Positions 47,366 through 58,644 of a DNA stretch of 64,000 nucleotides are shown here, one piece after another (position 1 is the first letter of the stretch; every line of letters begins with the position of its first letter). A model generated the notes under the pieces. The model was given only the letters and a program-made list of their open reading frames with translations, was not told the origin of the DNA and did no database searches. The translations under genes were made by a program, and so were the position numbers. The DNA comes from Fremontodendron californicum (taxonomy: Eukaryota > Streptophyta > Magnoliopsida > Malvales > Malvaceae): the NCBI GenBank assembly GCA_030761205.1, contig JAULJL010000046.1, positions 10,061,590-10,125,589 of the forward strand, in the 5' to 3' direction.

Positions 47366-47558
47366 CGGTAATAGCCTGCATTGGAATTGGAATTTGTCTC
47401 GTTCGTAACCCTCCAAGTGCAGCGCAAACAACAAAGCATTTGTTCCTCAACATCTGTAGTTGCTATCCAACTACACCACCAATCTATATTTTATTTTGCA
47501 CGTTAAAGATCCCTGAAATCTTCTAGGAAATGCTAGAAAAGTGTCTTGGCACTCAAGT

Positions 47559-49052
47559 TAAGATGATGACGGATCAGATATCTATCATTTTTTATATTAT
47601 TTGAATTCGAATTTGTAAATTCGTTTTAAAATTTGAATTCGATTATTATTCGCAATAATCCGAATATTATTATTCGAATTAATTAACATTATCCATCGAA
47701 TATCCGAATCTGTAAAAAATCTGTATCCGATAAGTCAAAAAATTATAAAATCAAACAAAAATTAAATTTAAATTCAAAATCACTCATAATTAACAACAAA
47801 TAAATTCTAAAATACAAAAACAACAACTTAAATAAGAAAATAACAATTCTAAAATACAAAAAATAACTTAGGTAATACAAGGAATTAGTTCCATAAACTA
47901 AAAGTATTTGTTACACAAACTAAAAACAAACATAAAACTTAATTATATCAACTATGAAAGATTACTCCTCTTCCTCAACAACACATGTGCTAGCTGAATC
48001 TCCAACTGAATTGGACACTAAATAAAGAAAAAATTAAACATTAATTTAATTCTTGAGATGAAATATAATAGATTGAATTTTTTTTTTTTAATTCTTAAAT
48101 AAAAAAATTGAATGTTTCTTTTTATTATGCTATTTTATTTTGAATGTTTCTTTTATTATGCTATTTTATAATGTTAAAATAAATAAATAAATCCTTAAAT
48201 TTTATCTTTTTATTAAAATTTATTCATAAATATTATTAAAATATTTTATATTAATATTCAAGTAAAATCAAACATGATTTAAAAAATTATGTTCAAAAAT
48301 TTTGATTCGAATCAAGTCAAATACGTTGACATGAAACATGATTAAACGAAATTCATACAATATTTTTTCATACAATTTAGAATAAAGTACATAAAATAGG
48401 TAATTGAGAATGATATGTGTATTTTATTTAGACCTGTCAATACGTGTATTCATATCGTTCATGATCGTGTACTTTAACGTTTCATAATCATGTTTAAGGT
48501 ATTATATATTAATATAAATTATGACACATTAATAATTAATGTTATATAGATTTTTGGCACGTTCGTATATTCATGTCGTATTTATGTTATTTTTATATCG
48601 TGTTTTAATTATTCAACTCGTTGTCATCCTTAATCTTATTCACGTCGTATAAAGGGTTTCAAAAAAAAATATATACATATATGTATATAATTTGTTAAGG
48701 TTTATACATTTATATAGAAATATCATTTATATTCAGAATTTGTAAATGTTTAACATATATTAACTACTTTAATTTTATAATTATTTTATCATTATACTTT
48801 TATATTGTCCAATGAAATTAAAGAATAAAAGATGAAAGAGGATTTTATGTATAATTTTTTAAGCTAATAAAAGTTTGATTCTTAAGATTTATACTTAAAT
48901 ATATATATATATATAAATATTTATGTCATATTAAACAAAATTTACTTTTATATTGTCCAATGAAATTAAAGAATAAAAGACGAAAAAAGATTTTATGTAT
49001 AATTTTTTAAGCTAATAAAAGTTTGATTCTTAATATTTATACTTAAAACATA

Positions 49053-49102
<50 letters not shown>

Positions 49103-49631
49103 GTATTAGAAAAAAATTTATATTTTAATATTTATTTTAATTAACATAAGTACTAAAATACATAACTTCGTTACAAGGTCATTTTGTAAAAAATAAAATA
49201 AATATTGTCATTAGAGTGATTTAACTAATTAAGCTGATTAAGTCATCAAATATTTTTTTATAAAAAAAATCATGTATTTTTTAAATTTAAAGGTATTTAA
49301 CATAATTAATTAATTTAATATTTTATTTTATTTTGAAAAAATATTTTCAAATTATTATTATATTTCATTATACTTGATATAATTTAATTTTAGTAGCATG
49401 TTATTTCAAAATTGAAGCTTAGCTTATTTGGTTAAATTTTTGTTGGATAACTTTGCAGGCCAAGGTTCAACTTTCTAAGAGCTAAACTTTTATGTCTTTT
49501 ATAAAGATAATGGATATCCGAAGGTTCATACCCGCATCCACTCCGAATCCTCTGCGGATAGTAATTATAATATTCGAATCCGCAAAAAATGGATCGGATA
49601 TCCAAATCCGCAGTACAAATTGCCAACCCTA
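47559..49631. mobile_element. About 2.1-kb GATGGCAATGG-family element, possibly a decayed larger copy
   Basis: The left end TAAGATGATGACGGATCAGA and the right end (reversed) TAGGGTTGGCAATTTGTACT match the 504-bp family members. The end regions carry the same degenerate GAATTCGGATATCC words. Between them lies extra sequence: a reverse open stretch at about 47960-48020 ending in a run of glutamates, a nested TAGACCTGGCAATTCG element (about 48429-48650), and two direct repeats. Target duplications are not readable. Confidence 0.5.
48795..49049 (+). repeat. Direct repeat of about 107 bp, period 148
   Basis: Copy 1 at 48795-48901 and copy 2 at 48943-49049 are nearly identical (both start TACTTTTATATTGTCCAATG). 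A (TA)n tract separates them. They are followed by (TC)n at 49052-49071 and (TA)n at 49071-49094. Confidence 0.9.
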
Positions 49632-49835
49632 TCTGTATCTGCTTAATAGAAAGTCCTAATATCTGTATCAGATATATATTTATGAATTTTGTTAACGAGT
49701 GTTCAAAAAGCATTTTTTAAAATTATTATATATAATAATATTTTCATCCAATGCATTAAAAATAATTTATAAAATTGTCAATATCTGTATTTAATACAAT
49801 TTTATTATTCGTTAACAAAACTCTATATTTGTATT

Positions 49836-50376
49836 TAGATCTGTTCAAAGATCGGGTTATTCGTTCAAATCCAAAGTTCCGCTCGATATTTGGGAGGATT
49901 TGGACAAAAATATTAAGTTCGAAATATGAGTTTAGATAAAAAAAAAAAGGTCAATTTAAAAAATAAATCGGACCTTAGCTCCAACAATCAAGATTCGAAC
50001 TTAACTCGACCTATTTTTCATTTATATAATATATTAATTTTTATATTTATATATTATATATATTATATCATATAAAAAATAAATATATATAATATTATAA
50101 TGTACACATTTAAAAATATATCAAGTTATTCATGTTTTAAAACTTAATAAAAAAATTAAATTACTAAAAATTAAATAAAAAATAACATACCTGTTTAAAT
50201 TTTTTTAGAAAAAAAATAATATGGACGAGTTTAAATGGGTTTGGACTATCCATTTATAAATATCAGAGGACTTAGACAAAATTTGAGGCTCATATTTAGG
50301 GTCAAGTCGGGCTTAGATAAGTATATATGATGTTGATATCATACTTAGGCCTGACTCGAACCCATAAACACCTATA
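49836..50376. mobile_element. GC-ended hAT-like element (long form)
   Basis: Starts TAGATCTGTTCAAAGATCGG and ends near AACCCATAAACACCTATA. The interior matches 29729-30138 and 51080-51600 (ATTCATGTTTTAAAACTTAA). No target duplication remains. Confidence 0.65.
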
Positions 50377-50457
50377 ACCGCGAGGGTTTAAAAAAAAAAA
50401 AAAAACCAGGAGCTTGGTCATCAGGTATCATGCCACGCCCCTTGCTTGTATCACAAC

Positions 50458-50750
50458 TATACATGTTCAGGGGTCAGACTACTCGATAGACCTGAGTTAA
50501 ATTAAATCAAATCTGAAGAAAAAAAATATTATAATTAGGATCGGACCAACTCAGATTAATATTTATCTAATAAAAATATTTTTTATTTAAATTTAATTAT
50601 AAAAATATCTATATTAATATAATATTTTTTTTATATTTTTAGATAATGATATGAGCTTTCAAGTCCGGTTCGATCCAATCCAAACTTGAATAAACAAAAA
50701 TAAAAAAAGTTAGACTCGGTCCAACCAGACCCAGCTCATGAACACCTTTA
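50458..50750. mobile_element. 293-bp GC-ended hAT-like MITE, perfect 8-bp duplication
   Basis: The flanks are identical: atcacaac at 50450-50457 and 50751-50758. Starts TATACATGTTCAGGGGTCAG and ends (reversed) TAAAGGTGTTCATGAGCTGG. Noncoding. Confidence 0.88.
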
Positions 50751-51079
50751 ATCACAACCTTAAAGGGCAAGTTTTTTCCTCCTCATAAAAAAATTCTTTA
50801 ACGTCCCAGGTCGGGATCTTTAAGGGTGGAAGTTCCCATTGAAGCTCCAATAAACTGCAAGAGACAGCTTATTCATGATTTGGACATTGAAAATTCAAAA
50901 TATTTAAAGAAGTATTTCATGGTATTGCAAGCACACCAACGGTCGTAACTCGTAACCTTAGAAGAAGCTCATTAAAAAAAAGGAAAACAAAAAAGCAGAT
51001 GAAAAAGAAAAGAAACCCTTAAATATAAACAAAAAGGCAGATGAAAACATAAGTAATTCATTGGAAACTCCTTCTAAAG

Positions 51080-51600
51080 TAGACATGTTTAAAGATCGGA
51101 TTATCCATTCAAGTCAAAAACCTGATTGATATTTGAGAGAGTTCGAATTAAAATATGAGTTTGGACAAAAAAATAAAATCTATTTAAAAAATTGGTTAAG
51201 TCTTAGTTCCAATAATTAAAGTTCGAACCCGACTCGGCCCGACTCGCTTTTAATTATATAATATATTATTTTTATATTTTATGTAAATTATATCATATAA
51301 TAATAAATATATATAATATTATAGTGTAAACATTTAAAAATATGTTAAGTTATTCATGTTTTCGAATTTAATAAAAGAAAAAATTAAATTATTAAAAATT
51401 AAATAAAAAATAAAATATTTGTTTAATTTTTTTTTTAAAATAATAATTTAGACTAACCTAAACGGGTTTAAAGTACTCATTTACAAATATGAACGTGTTT
51501 GAACAACATTTGAAGCTTATATTTTGAATTAAATCGGACTCGGATAAATATGTGATATTAATATCACACTTGAATCCGATTTGACGTATGAATAACTCTA
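51080..51600. mobile_element. GC-ended hAT-like element (long form)
   Basis: Starts TAGACATGTTTAAAGATCGG and ends (reversed) TAGAGTTATTCATACGTC. Flanks are ttctaaag and ctctaagt (partial match). It shares the interior of the long subfamily. Confidence 0.65.
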
Positions 51601-51879
51601 CTCTAAGTATCTAAGAAGGAATTCCCATCAAGTCAAACCCCTAAATATAAATCAAAGTAATCAAGTCAAACCCCTAAATATAAAATCAAAGTAAACTAAT
51701 CACACTCTTCAATGATAAAGAAGATGAAAAAAAAGATGATGAGGCCCGTCGTCCGAACACCCAGATGCAGATCAACCTACATTATTTACACATCCATTGA
51801 GAATTCAGGATGGCCAAGGAAAAAAAATGAAGTCTGCGCACTTTTGCAGTCAAAACAACAAAACGAGAAAAGCATGAGC

Positions 51880-52290
51880 AGTAAGCCCGACTCAAAATTA
51901 ATTCATGGTTCGAAACTTAATTCGAATTCGATCGAATTATATTTTTAAAACTTAAACTCCATTCGAAATAAAATTCGAACTATTCGAACTCGCTCGATTA
52001 AACTCGTTTATTTAATAAAAAATAAACTCAATTTCCATGTTTAACTTCAAACTCAATCATTTGTGCTTGAACTTAAGTTTAAATTAAAATTCTTCAATAC
52101 TAATTAAAATAAAGATATATATATTAAAAAAAACTCAATTAAACTCACAAGCTACTCAAATCAAACATTAAGATACTAAAATTGAACTTGCTCGAGCTCA
52201 ATTTGATAATAATCGAACAAAATTCAAATTTTTTTCGATTCAAATCCAAATAGCTTGCGGATACAGATATCTGGTTTCCAACCGCAAACG
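51880..52290. mobile_element. Decayed CTCGAGCTCG-family element
   Basis: Shows the family's internal words (AATTCGAACTATTCGAACTC, ACTTCAAACTCAATCATTTG) and a right end reading CCGCAAACGAGATAATTC. It has lost many of the CG pairs seen at 12024 and 27880. The boundaries are approximate. Confidence 0.55.
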
Positions 52291-52411
52291 AGATAATTCA
52301 CTATGAAACATGCAAGCAAAACAGAACCTTCCATTCAATCAACTATGATATAATATCAGTTTGACAACACAGATTTGGCCCTTTTTACATCATTGACATC
52401 TACCACCTATA

Positions 52412-52442
<31 letters not shown>

Positions 52443-52540
52443 GAAAAAGAAGATAACAACAACATTTTGGGTGATCGATAAGAATTTCTTATGGACCTGA
52501 AAAGAAAAAAAAAAGGATAGGCACTGTGTGTGATCTCCTT

Positions 52541-54967
52541 TTAACTATCTGCAGCTCTAAAAACAGTAAGCAGTGAGAGGAAGAGATTAATTATGTCCAA
52601 ATACAGAGATACAGCAGCCCAAATGTACTCATCATAAGAGTAGCGCTTGATCAAGTTGTCTGTGTCGTATACGATATAACCGCAGAAAATGATGGAGGCC
52701 AAGCACCCATAGATCATCACTGATAATCTACCCAGTGGGAAGAGAATCTGGTTCCAGCAATGACAAATCAATAACTTGTATAGAATAAAGATACATGAGA
52801 TAAAAACCTATGTTACTCGGACTCGGGTGTGATTGCCCGACACGGGTATGTTTGATTTATTCTCAATTTTTTAATGTATTTAGAGGATCTTTGGGGGATT
52901 ATATCCCCGTACCCAAATTGTAACTAACAGTTTAGTTTCCAAGGAAATGATTAAGGAATTCTCTATAAAAGGCTGAGGTATGACCGTTTTGTTAGAAATC
53001 ACGAAAAAAGTTCCGTAGGTAGTTTTCTAAGAAAACCCTTTGAGCCTGAGAGCGTAAGATCCCTGACTCTTTCTTCGATAAAGTCAGGAAACTTCGGATC
53101 TTATGTTTTTTTCATGAAACGGTGACTGAGAGAGAATTTCGGTAAGGCGCACATCAGGTTCACTTAATAATAAGTTTTTTCATGTATTTGGAAGGTTCTT
53201 GGGGGATCATATCCCCATACCCATATCGGAATATACGTCGGACACGGATATATCAAGTAAAATGAAAAGTCGAGTAACATAGATAAAAACAGCTAAATAA
53301 ACAAGGCAAGATCGAAATACCTGGATCAAAGCAAAAACCATAAGAACAAGGACAGCACCAAACAAGAAAGGGCCAAGGAAGTTGAAATCATGGCCTCTCC
53401 TTGCAGCCCAGAAGGTGTACAGGGTTAGAGCCACAACCACCACAGTCGTCAGAATCACGGACTCCAAAATAACCTTCCCTGTTCACAAACAAAATGCACA
53501 TAAATTTAGTTAATGCAATGCTACAATCAGTAGCATCTAGGTACAATTAACTGCATTCATCAATTATACAGTGAGTTAAGCTCCTCGTAATATATTTATT
53601 CTTATTGAAATGCAAAATATACATGAAGCTAGAAAAGTCATAAGCAAAAGCTTTTCTAAAATGCTTAGCTAATCCACCTCCATTTTCCAACTCTAAATAA
53701 AAATAGTGATACCTGCAATTTCTTTTCTCAAATTGGAAAAACTTAAAGGAAATTAAGAAAGAAACCATCACAAAGGAAACCTATGTTACCCGAACTCGGG
53801 GGTGATATGAGCATGTGTCCGACAAGGATATGCTCAATTTTTTCTAAATTTTTCCATACATATGGAGGATCATACCTCTATACCAGTGTACAAATATGTG
53901 TGGTGCCGGAAACGAATACTTTAGGAAAAATAAAGAGTCCGGATAACATTGGAGGAAACCTATTGTTTTATATGCCAATGAGCTATTGATACTGAGAAGC
54001 TATATAGTAATAATCAAGTTATCTATCTTAAAATATATTCAAAATGTCAGACAATACAAATTAAAAAAAAAAAAAAACTTACATTCACATTGGGAGCCTT
54101 ACAATTTTGAGGAAAAAAAAAGATTAATTCACATTGGAAGCCTTCAATTTTGAGAGAAAAAAAAAGATCAATTCACATTGGAAGCCTTACAATTTTGAGA
54201 AGAAGAAAAAAGATCAATTCACCCATACACCTTAATTAACAAAAACTCCATTAACAAATTAACTTTAAGTATTTAACTTAGTATTGACTATAATCAGTTT
54301 AAGTTCATTCTTCTAATTCTTATAAGAGTCATATATCACAATCCTCTTCTGTGAATATATTGACTCAAAGTTGGAGCAATTGCTATAATTTTTTTTTTTT
54401 TAATTTATGCAGTTCAAGTTCTATAATTCTATCAAATAACTGCAAAAATAGATTCAATAAAAAACCTTGCCAAATTATAATTAAAAAAACAATATTCAAA
54501 ATCCATATCTTACCACTGGTAAAAGCGCACGTCAATCCAACCGCAAACGCTAAGGAAACGGTAAAAACTCCAAGCAGAAGATAGTTCACTGGATGCCTCT
54601 GGTGATAGTAATACAATGGACACAAAACTGCAAACAACGAATCAATTCTCTTTTTAGTCAACCTAAAAGTCACAAATTACGAAAACCAAAAAAAGAAGAA
54701 ACGCAGAAACGCACCAATGAAAGGCGTAATTATTAGGACTATGTAAAGAGCCAAGCCGGCCCCAGTGCTGACAAAGAAATGAGCAATCGGACTGACAGTA
54801 ACCACCGTGGCGGCCACCGCGATTGTAGCCAACAATTGAATGGCAACGATTGAGTAAATTTTCCGGATAAAAGCCCACCTCATCTCCGGCGGCTCTAACA
54901 TCGTCGGATACAAAGGCCTGGCTCCGGCCTCCGTGTCATTTTTCCGGTAAGGCTGATTCCACATCAT
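52541..54967 (-). CDS. LFG: LIFEGUARD/BAX-inhibitor-1 family membrane protein
   Basis: Exons in reading order: 54967-54715, 54627-54514, 53478-53321 and 52747-52541 (243 residues, the usual length). I chose the first of two adjacent ATGs (MMWNQPYRKND). A short cytosolic N-terminus with RPLYPTMLEPPEMRW precedes about seven membrane segments: IYSIVAIQLLATIAVAATVV, LYIVLIITPFI, VNYLLLGVFTVSLAFAVGL, VILTTVVVVALTLYTFWA, FLGPFLFGAVLVLMVFALI, LSVMIYGCLASIIFCGYIVY, and IINLFLSLLTVF. The conserved acidic YDTDNLIKRYSYDEYIWA loop lies near the C-terminus. Family knowledge: TMBIM/LIFEGUARD proteins sit in ER, Golgi or vacuolar membranes and damp cell death and calcium release; plant members also act in mildew susceptibility. 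Introns 2 and 3 hold transposable elements. Symbol given at family level only. Confidence 0.94.
52808..53282. mobile_element. CTATGTTACYCGG-family element with a foreign insert, LFG intron 3
   Basis: The flanks are identical: ataaaaac at 52800-52807 and 53283-53290. Starts CTATGTTACTCGGACTCGGG and ends AAGTCGAGTAACATAG. The family body is interrupted by about 250 bp (52919-53165) of unrelated, less AT-rich sequence. The segment TGTATTTAGAGGATCTTTGG is present on both sides of the insert. The insert starts TGTAACTAACAG and contains CTCTATAAAAGGC. Confidence 0.85.
53781..53951. mobile_element. 171-bp TIR element, CTATGTTACYCGG family, LFG intron 2
   Basis: Starts CTATGTTACCCGAACTCGGG and ends AGAGTCCGGATAACATTG. 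Flanks are aaggaaac and gaggaaac (7 of 8). Confidence 0.85.
54082..54224 (+). repeat. Three-copy minisatellite of about 48 bp in LFG intron 2
   Basis: The unit TTCACATTGGAAGCCTTACA, followed by AATTTTGAG and a purine tract ending GATCAA, is repeated three times with small length differences in the purine tract. Confidence 0.85.
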
Positions 54968-55070
54968 CCTATAAAATTCAAAAATCAATACTGGAAAGTG
55001 CTGCTATTTTGGGATTTGATTTTATTTCTTGCGGTTTGTTTGTCCGTTGGAAAATGGAGGAAATTTAGGG

Positions 55071-55082
55071 GATATTATAAAA
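55071..55082 (-). promoter_or_regulatory. TATA-like element of the LFG gene
   Basis: TTTTATAATATC on the - strand lies about 110 bp upstream of the LFG start codon, a suitable core promoter distance. Confidence 0.5.
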
Positions 55083-55164
55083 GCGGCGGTTTTTGGTGAG
55101 GCGAAAGTTCTTGATCGATCTTGTAACTGCGTGTAAGAACGGTGAAGGTTCAACCTGATGTTGA

Positions 55165-55170
55165 CACGTG
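55165..55170. promoter_or_regulatory. G-box / ABRE-like site upstream of LFG
   Basis: CACGTG in the context TTGACACGTGGAAG, about 200 bp upstream of the LFG start; a second AACGTGG lies near 55194. Such sites bind bZIP/bHLH factors, including those in abscisic-acid responses, which would suit a stress-related gene. Function inferred. Confidence 0.5.
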
Positions 55171-55546
55171 GAAGAATATAAAAATATTGAGAAAACGTGG
55201 ATGGGTCGGAAATATTCTAGACTACTGAGTGGGATTTGGATAATTGCCTTTTTCGTTTTAGCTTTATTGCCAAGGAAGTCCACGAACGGCTAAAGTATAT
55301 ATGCAAAAATTAGAAATAGAAATTTATTAATCAAAGTGGAAAGCATATACTTTTGAATATGGTTCCTTGCAAGTAAATTCCTTTTTTGGTTCTTTTCTTT
55401 GGATGAGTTTTCTAGCAAAGTTTCATTTTAGTTAAGTATATTTTACCTTTGAATTCGAAATTTGATTTAGTGGATTCATACCATCCTTTTAAAAATATAA
55501 CATTTAATAAGTTTGAAATTCGAATCTCAACATCTGTAATCAATGT

Positions 55547-56127
55547 AGTTGGTATCGTACCGGTACGTATCATTTTTAAGGTAAATCGAAACGGCATCAA
55601 TATTGTACCGTTTTGATTTTTGTACCGATCGTACCGACCTGTACCCGTGAATACCAGTCAGTACTGGTACGTACCGATTGATACAAGATTTTTTCATAAA
55701 AAAAATACTTATTTGATTTTTTTAAACCAATTTCAATTTTTTTTGTCATAATCATTTTTATTTTGTTTCATAATTATATTTAAAAATAACATATGTACAT
55801 TAAATTAGGTTATTGAACATAATTAATAATAATTTACTATATATTTTTAATATTTTTTATTTATTTGATGTTTAAAAAATTTAGATATTAAATATTTATA
55901 ATTTTAAAATTTATATTTGCATATAAATATATATGTGTAATGGAGGTATATTTGAATGTATATAATCATATTTTATTAAAGAGCTTGAAACTAAGTTATA
56001 TATATTATATATGAAAAAGTATTTAAAAAATGCTAGTAAATCCGAAATGGTACGTCGAAACATACCAATACCGATACGTACCAGTACCAGAACAAAAAGG
56101 TACGTCCATCGATACGATACTGACTAC
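55547..56127. mobile_element. About 580-bp TIR element, GGTATCGTACCGG family
   Basis: Ends TAGTTGGTATCGTACCGGTA and, reversed, TAGTCAGTATCGTATCGATG. The interior is shared with 46815-47365. No target duplication is readable. Open frames at 56011-56254 across its right end are accidental. Confidence 0.7.
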
Positions 56128-56129
56128 CT

Positions 56130-56950
56130 TGTTTGTAACTCCTTCTCCTATTTTCAAGTTCGGCCTCCTTTGTACAAAAAAAAAAAATTATATTCTATAT
56201 TTTAATAATCCAAGCTTAACAAAATTGATTTATACAATTACTTTTAAAAAGTGATAACATTTGAATTTAAACTCTTACAATCTTTTTTATTGTCAAATTA
56301 TGATTTCCTTTATAAGAAAAATATATATATATTTTATTTTTCAGAACACTTTTATTTAAAAGAATATATATTATTTTACCAAAAAATAACAAATAAATTG
56401 TTAGATACTTTAACATTTAGATGGTACTAGAACATCAAGTATCCACATGATTTTGAGTGGATCAATATAATAATATTCTCTCTATTTCATTTTTTCCAAT
56501 TTCTAATGTCTCAAATTTTTTTGATATGCCAAAATTAATTTCATGATATTTTTTATTTTTTAACATTAAAATTCATGTTATATTAATTTTATAAACAAAT
56601 TAATTTTAATATTAAATACATAAAAATTAAACTTTTTTTCTTGAATTTCATGAAAATCAATGAAGAGCGTATATTTTGATATAAGAGATAGTACTAAATA
56701 GTTTAGTGATGAAATGAAAAGATAAAAAGGATAAAAAAAAAAAAAAGCATTTAAAATTTTGAGATCCACCTATTCTCATTCTTATTGTAGTGTCATATAT
56801 TTATATAAGTGAAAAAATAATATTAAAAATATATATATATTTTGAAAGAAAAAAATATGTAAAAAAAGGTTGTAGTCGTTTTTTATAATGTTAATAATCA
56901 TGTATATCTTTAACTTTAAATTTTTATAATAGTTTTTTTTTATTTTTAAT
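56130..56950. other. AT-rich intergenic DNA
   Basis: No supported gene or element with clear ends. The short reverse frames at 56578-56964 consist mainly of F, Y, I, N and K and reflect base composition. Confidence 0.5.
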
Positions 56951-56998
56951 TGAGTTAGTGTCACTTGACTCGTGATATCAATTCAATTAAGAATTTAA

Positions 56999-57359
56999 CT
57001 AGATAATGTCACACCCACTTTGTAGGTGAAAAAAAAATTGTGTAAAAAATACATAGATAATCAATTTTTTTTAATGGAATTGTAGTTTGTTTTTTTTAGT
57101 AAAAATGATAATTTTTGAAGGGAATGGTAGTTTTTTTTAAGAAAATGTAGTTTTTTAAGGGAGTGATAGTTTTTTTTTTTTAAAGAGTGGATAATTTTTT
57201 TAAATATATATATTATATTAAAAAATTAAAAGATATAAATGCCCTATAATATTATTATTTAATTTATTAAAATTTGGTTTTTCAATCAATTGTCCAACTG
57301 AGTTGGTGTCACTTGACTCGTGACACCAACTCAGTCATTCCTTTTAAATATAGTATAGA
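56999..57359 (-). mobile_element. Complete 361-bp non-autonomous Helitron
   Basis: On the - strand the 5' end is TCTATACTATATTTAAAAGG (at 57359), preceded by A. The 3' end is CTAG (at 56999), followed by T. Nine bases before that CTAG is the hairpin CACCTAC-AAA-GTGGGTG. These are the standard Helitron signals: TC start, CTRR end, subterminal hairpin, insertion between A and T, no terminal inverted repeat or duplication. Near its 5' end it has a 15-bp perfect palindrome (57298-57312 and 57320-57334). The flanking 56952-56998 resembles the same 5' region, so it seems inserted in an older relative. Confidence 0.85.
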
Positions 57360-57868
57360 TATGTACTATATTCTGATATACCTATGTGAATGGATGCAAA
57401 GAAAAATAGTAAAAAAAAAATATATATATATATATGTTTAAAAAAATTGATTAATGAGTAGTTTTTTAGATATAAAAAAATATAATTATTCTTAATTTTA
57501 TATTACTTTTTTTAAATCTTTAAAAAATTTAATTAATGTTAAATAACACGTAAAATCAATTTAATCAATTTTTTATTATAATATAAATAGTATAGATATA
57601 TACAATTCAAAACTGACATGTCAAGATAGTTTGTACACTTGGAATTGTGTATCAATTCGTATCCTTTTTTTTTTTTTTTTTTTTTATTATCTAAGAATGG
57701 TTTAAAATGCTTGTACGAAATTGTAACAGGAGTGCAAGTGATGTCTTGTATTGTTGTATGCCATCTAAAATCTAAATATCACATGGGTTTAAATTAGAAT
57801 GATTTTATGCCATCAATGTATATGGTCTACATTGATATTTTTCATATATAATATAAAAGCTTCCTTAG
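57340..57868. other. AT-rich DNA with a possible further Helitron end
   Basis: On the - strand TCTATACTATTTATATTAT starts at 57596, preceded by A, and could be another Helitron 5' end. I cannot find a matching 3' end. A T tract of about 20 lies at 57666-57685. Confidence 0.3.
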
Positions 57869-58146
57869 TAGATTTGTCTAAGGGCCGAGCTACTCGCTCG
57901 GTCCGAATTAGGTCGGATTTGGATAAAAAAAATCAATTCGGGTCGGTTAGGTTCAAATCACTGTTCATTTAATAAAAATTATTTTTATTTAAATTTAATT
58001 ATAAAATATATAAATATTAATATAAAATTGATTTTTTTAATATTTTTGAACAGTAAAACAAACTTAAGGGTCGACCCAGGCTAGGCTTGAGTAAGAGAAA
58101 GAAAAAAAATTGGGCCGCGGCCCAGCCCGATCTATGAACAGGTCTA
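57869..58146. mobile_element. 278-bp GC-ended hAT-like MITE, perfect 8-bp duplication
   Basis: The flanks are identical: ttccttag at 57861-57868 and 58147-58154. Starts TAGATTTGTCTAAGGGCCGA and ends (reversed) TAGACCTGTTCATAGATCGG. The interior carries the family's AT-rich core. Confidence 0.92.
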
Positions 58147-58154
58147 TTCCTTAG

Positions 58155-58640
58155 TTACAAGATATTGAAAAAGTCGTCAGCCAAAATAGTTAATTATAAA
58201 TGACTGTAAAATGTGAAATGAAAGTCATCTCCGATCTTTTATTCAGCATATTTGTATTGTTGAAAAACTTTTATGTTTAGCATTAGAGGTGAAAAAAAAA
58301 TGAATTCAAATTTGCTCAAATTTGATTTGATAAAAAAAAAATTAAATTAAATTCGAAATGATCTAATTTTGAAAGAAAAAAAAACTCAAACTTGATTCAA
58401 ACTTTAAAAAAAATGCTACAATGATTTTTTTTTTATAAATTTTTAAAAATAATTTTATTAACCCAAACTCAATTTGAAATAATCCGATATAAACTTGTCA
58501 AATTTCTATATATTAAAAGTTAAAACTGAATACTGAGAGACTTAGTAGACATTTTTTAAAAAGTTAAGATTTTGTTATTTTATTTTGTCTGCTAGTGAGG
58601 GTAAAAAAAAAATTAATTGAAAAGTTTGAAAAAAAAGACA
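58155..58640. other. AT-rich intergenic DNA, possible decayed element
   Basis: TTAGAGGTGAAAAAAAAATG at 58283 resembles a hAT-type left end, and words such as CAAATTTGATTTGAT follow. No right end was found. No gene. Confidence 0.35.
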
Positions 58641-58644
58641 AAAA

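Noticed and set aside
53005..53105. Riboswitch or structured RNA gene
   Set aside because: The stem-loop is clear, but the sequence sits in an LTR-like insert with TATA and TG start, which explains it better.
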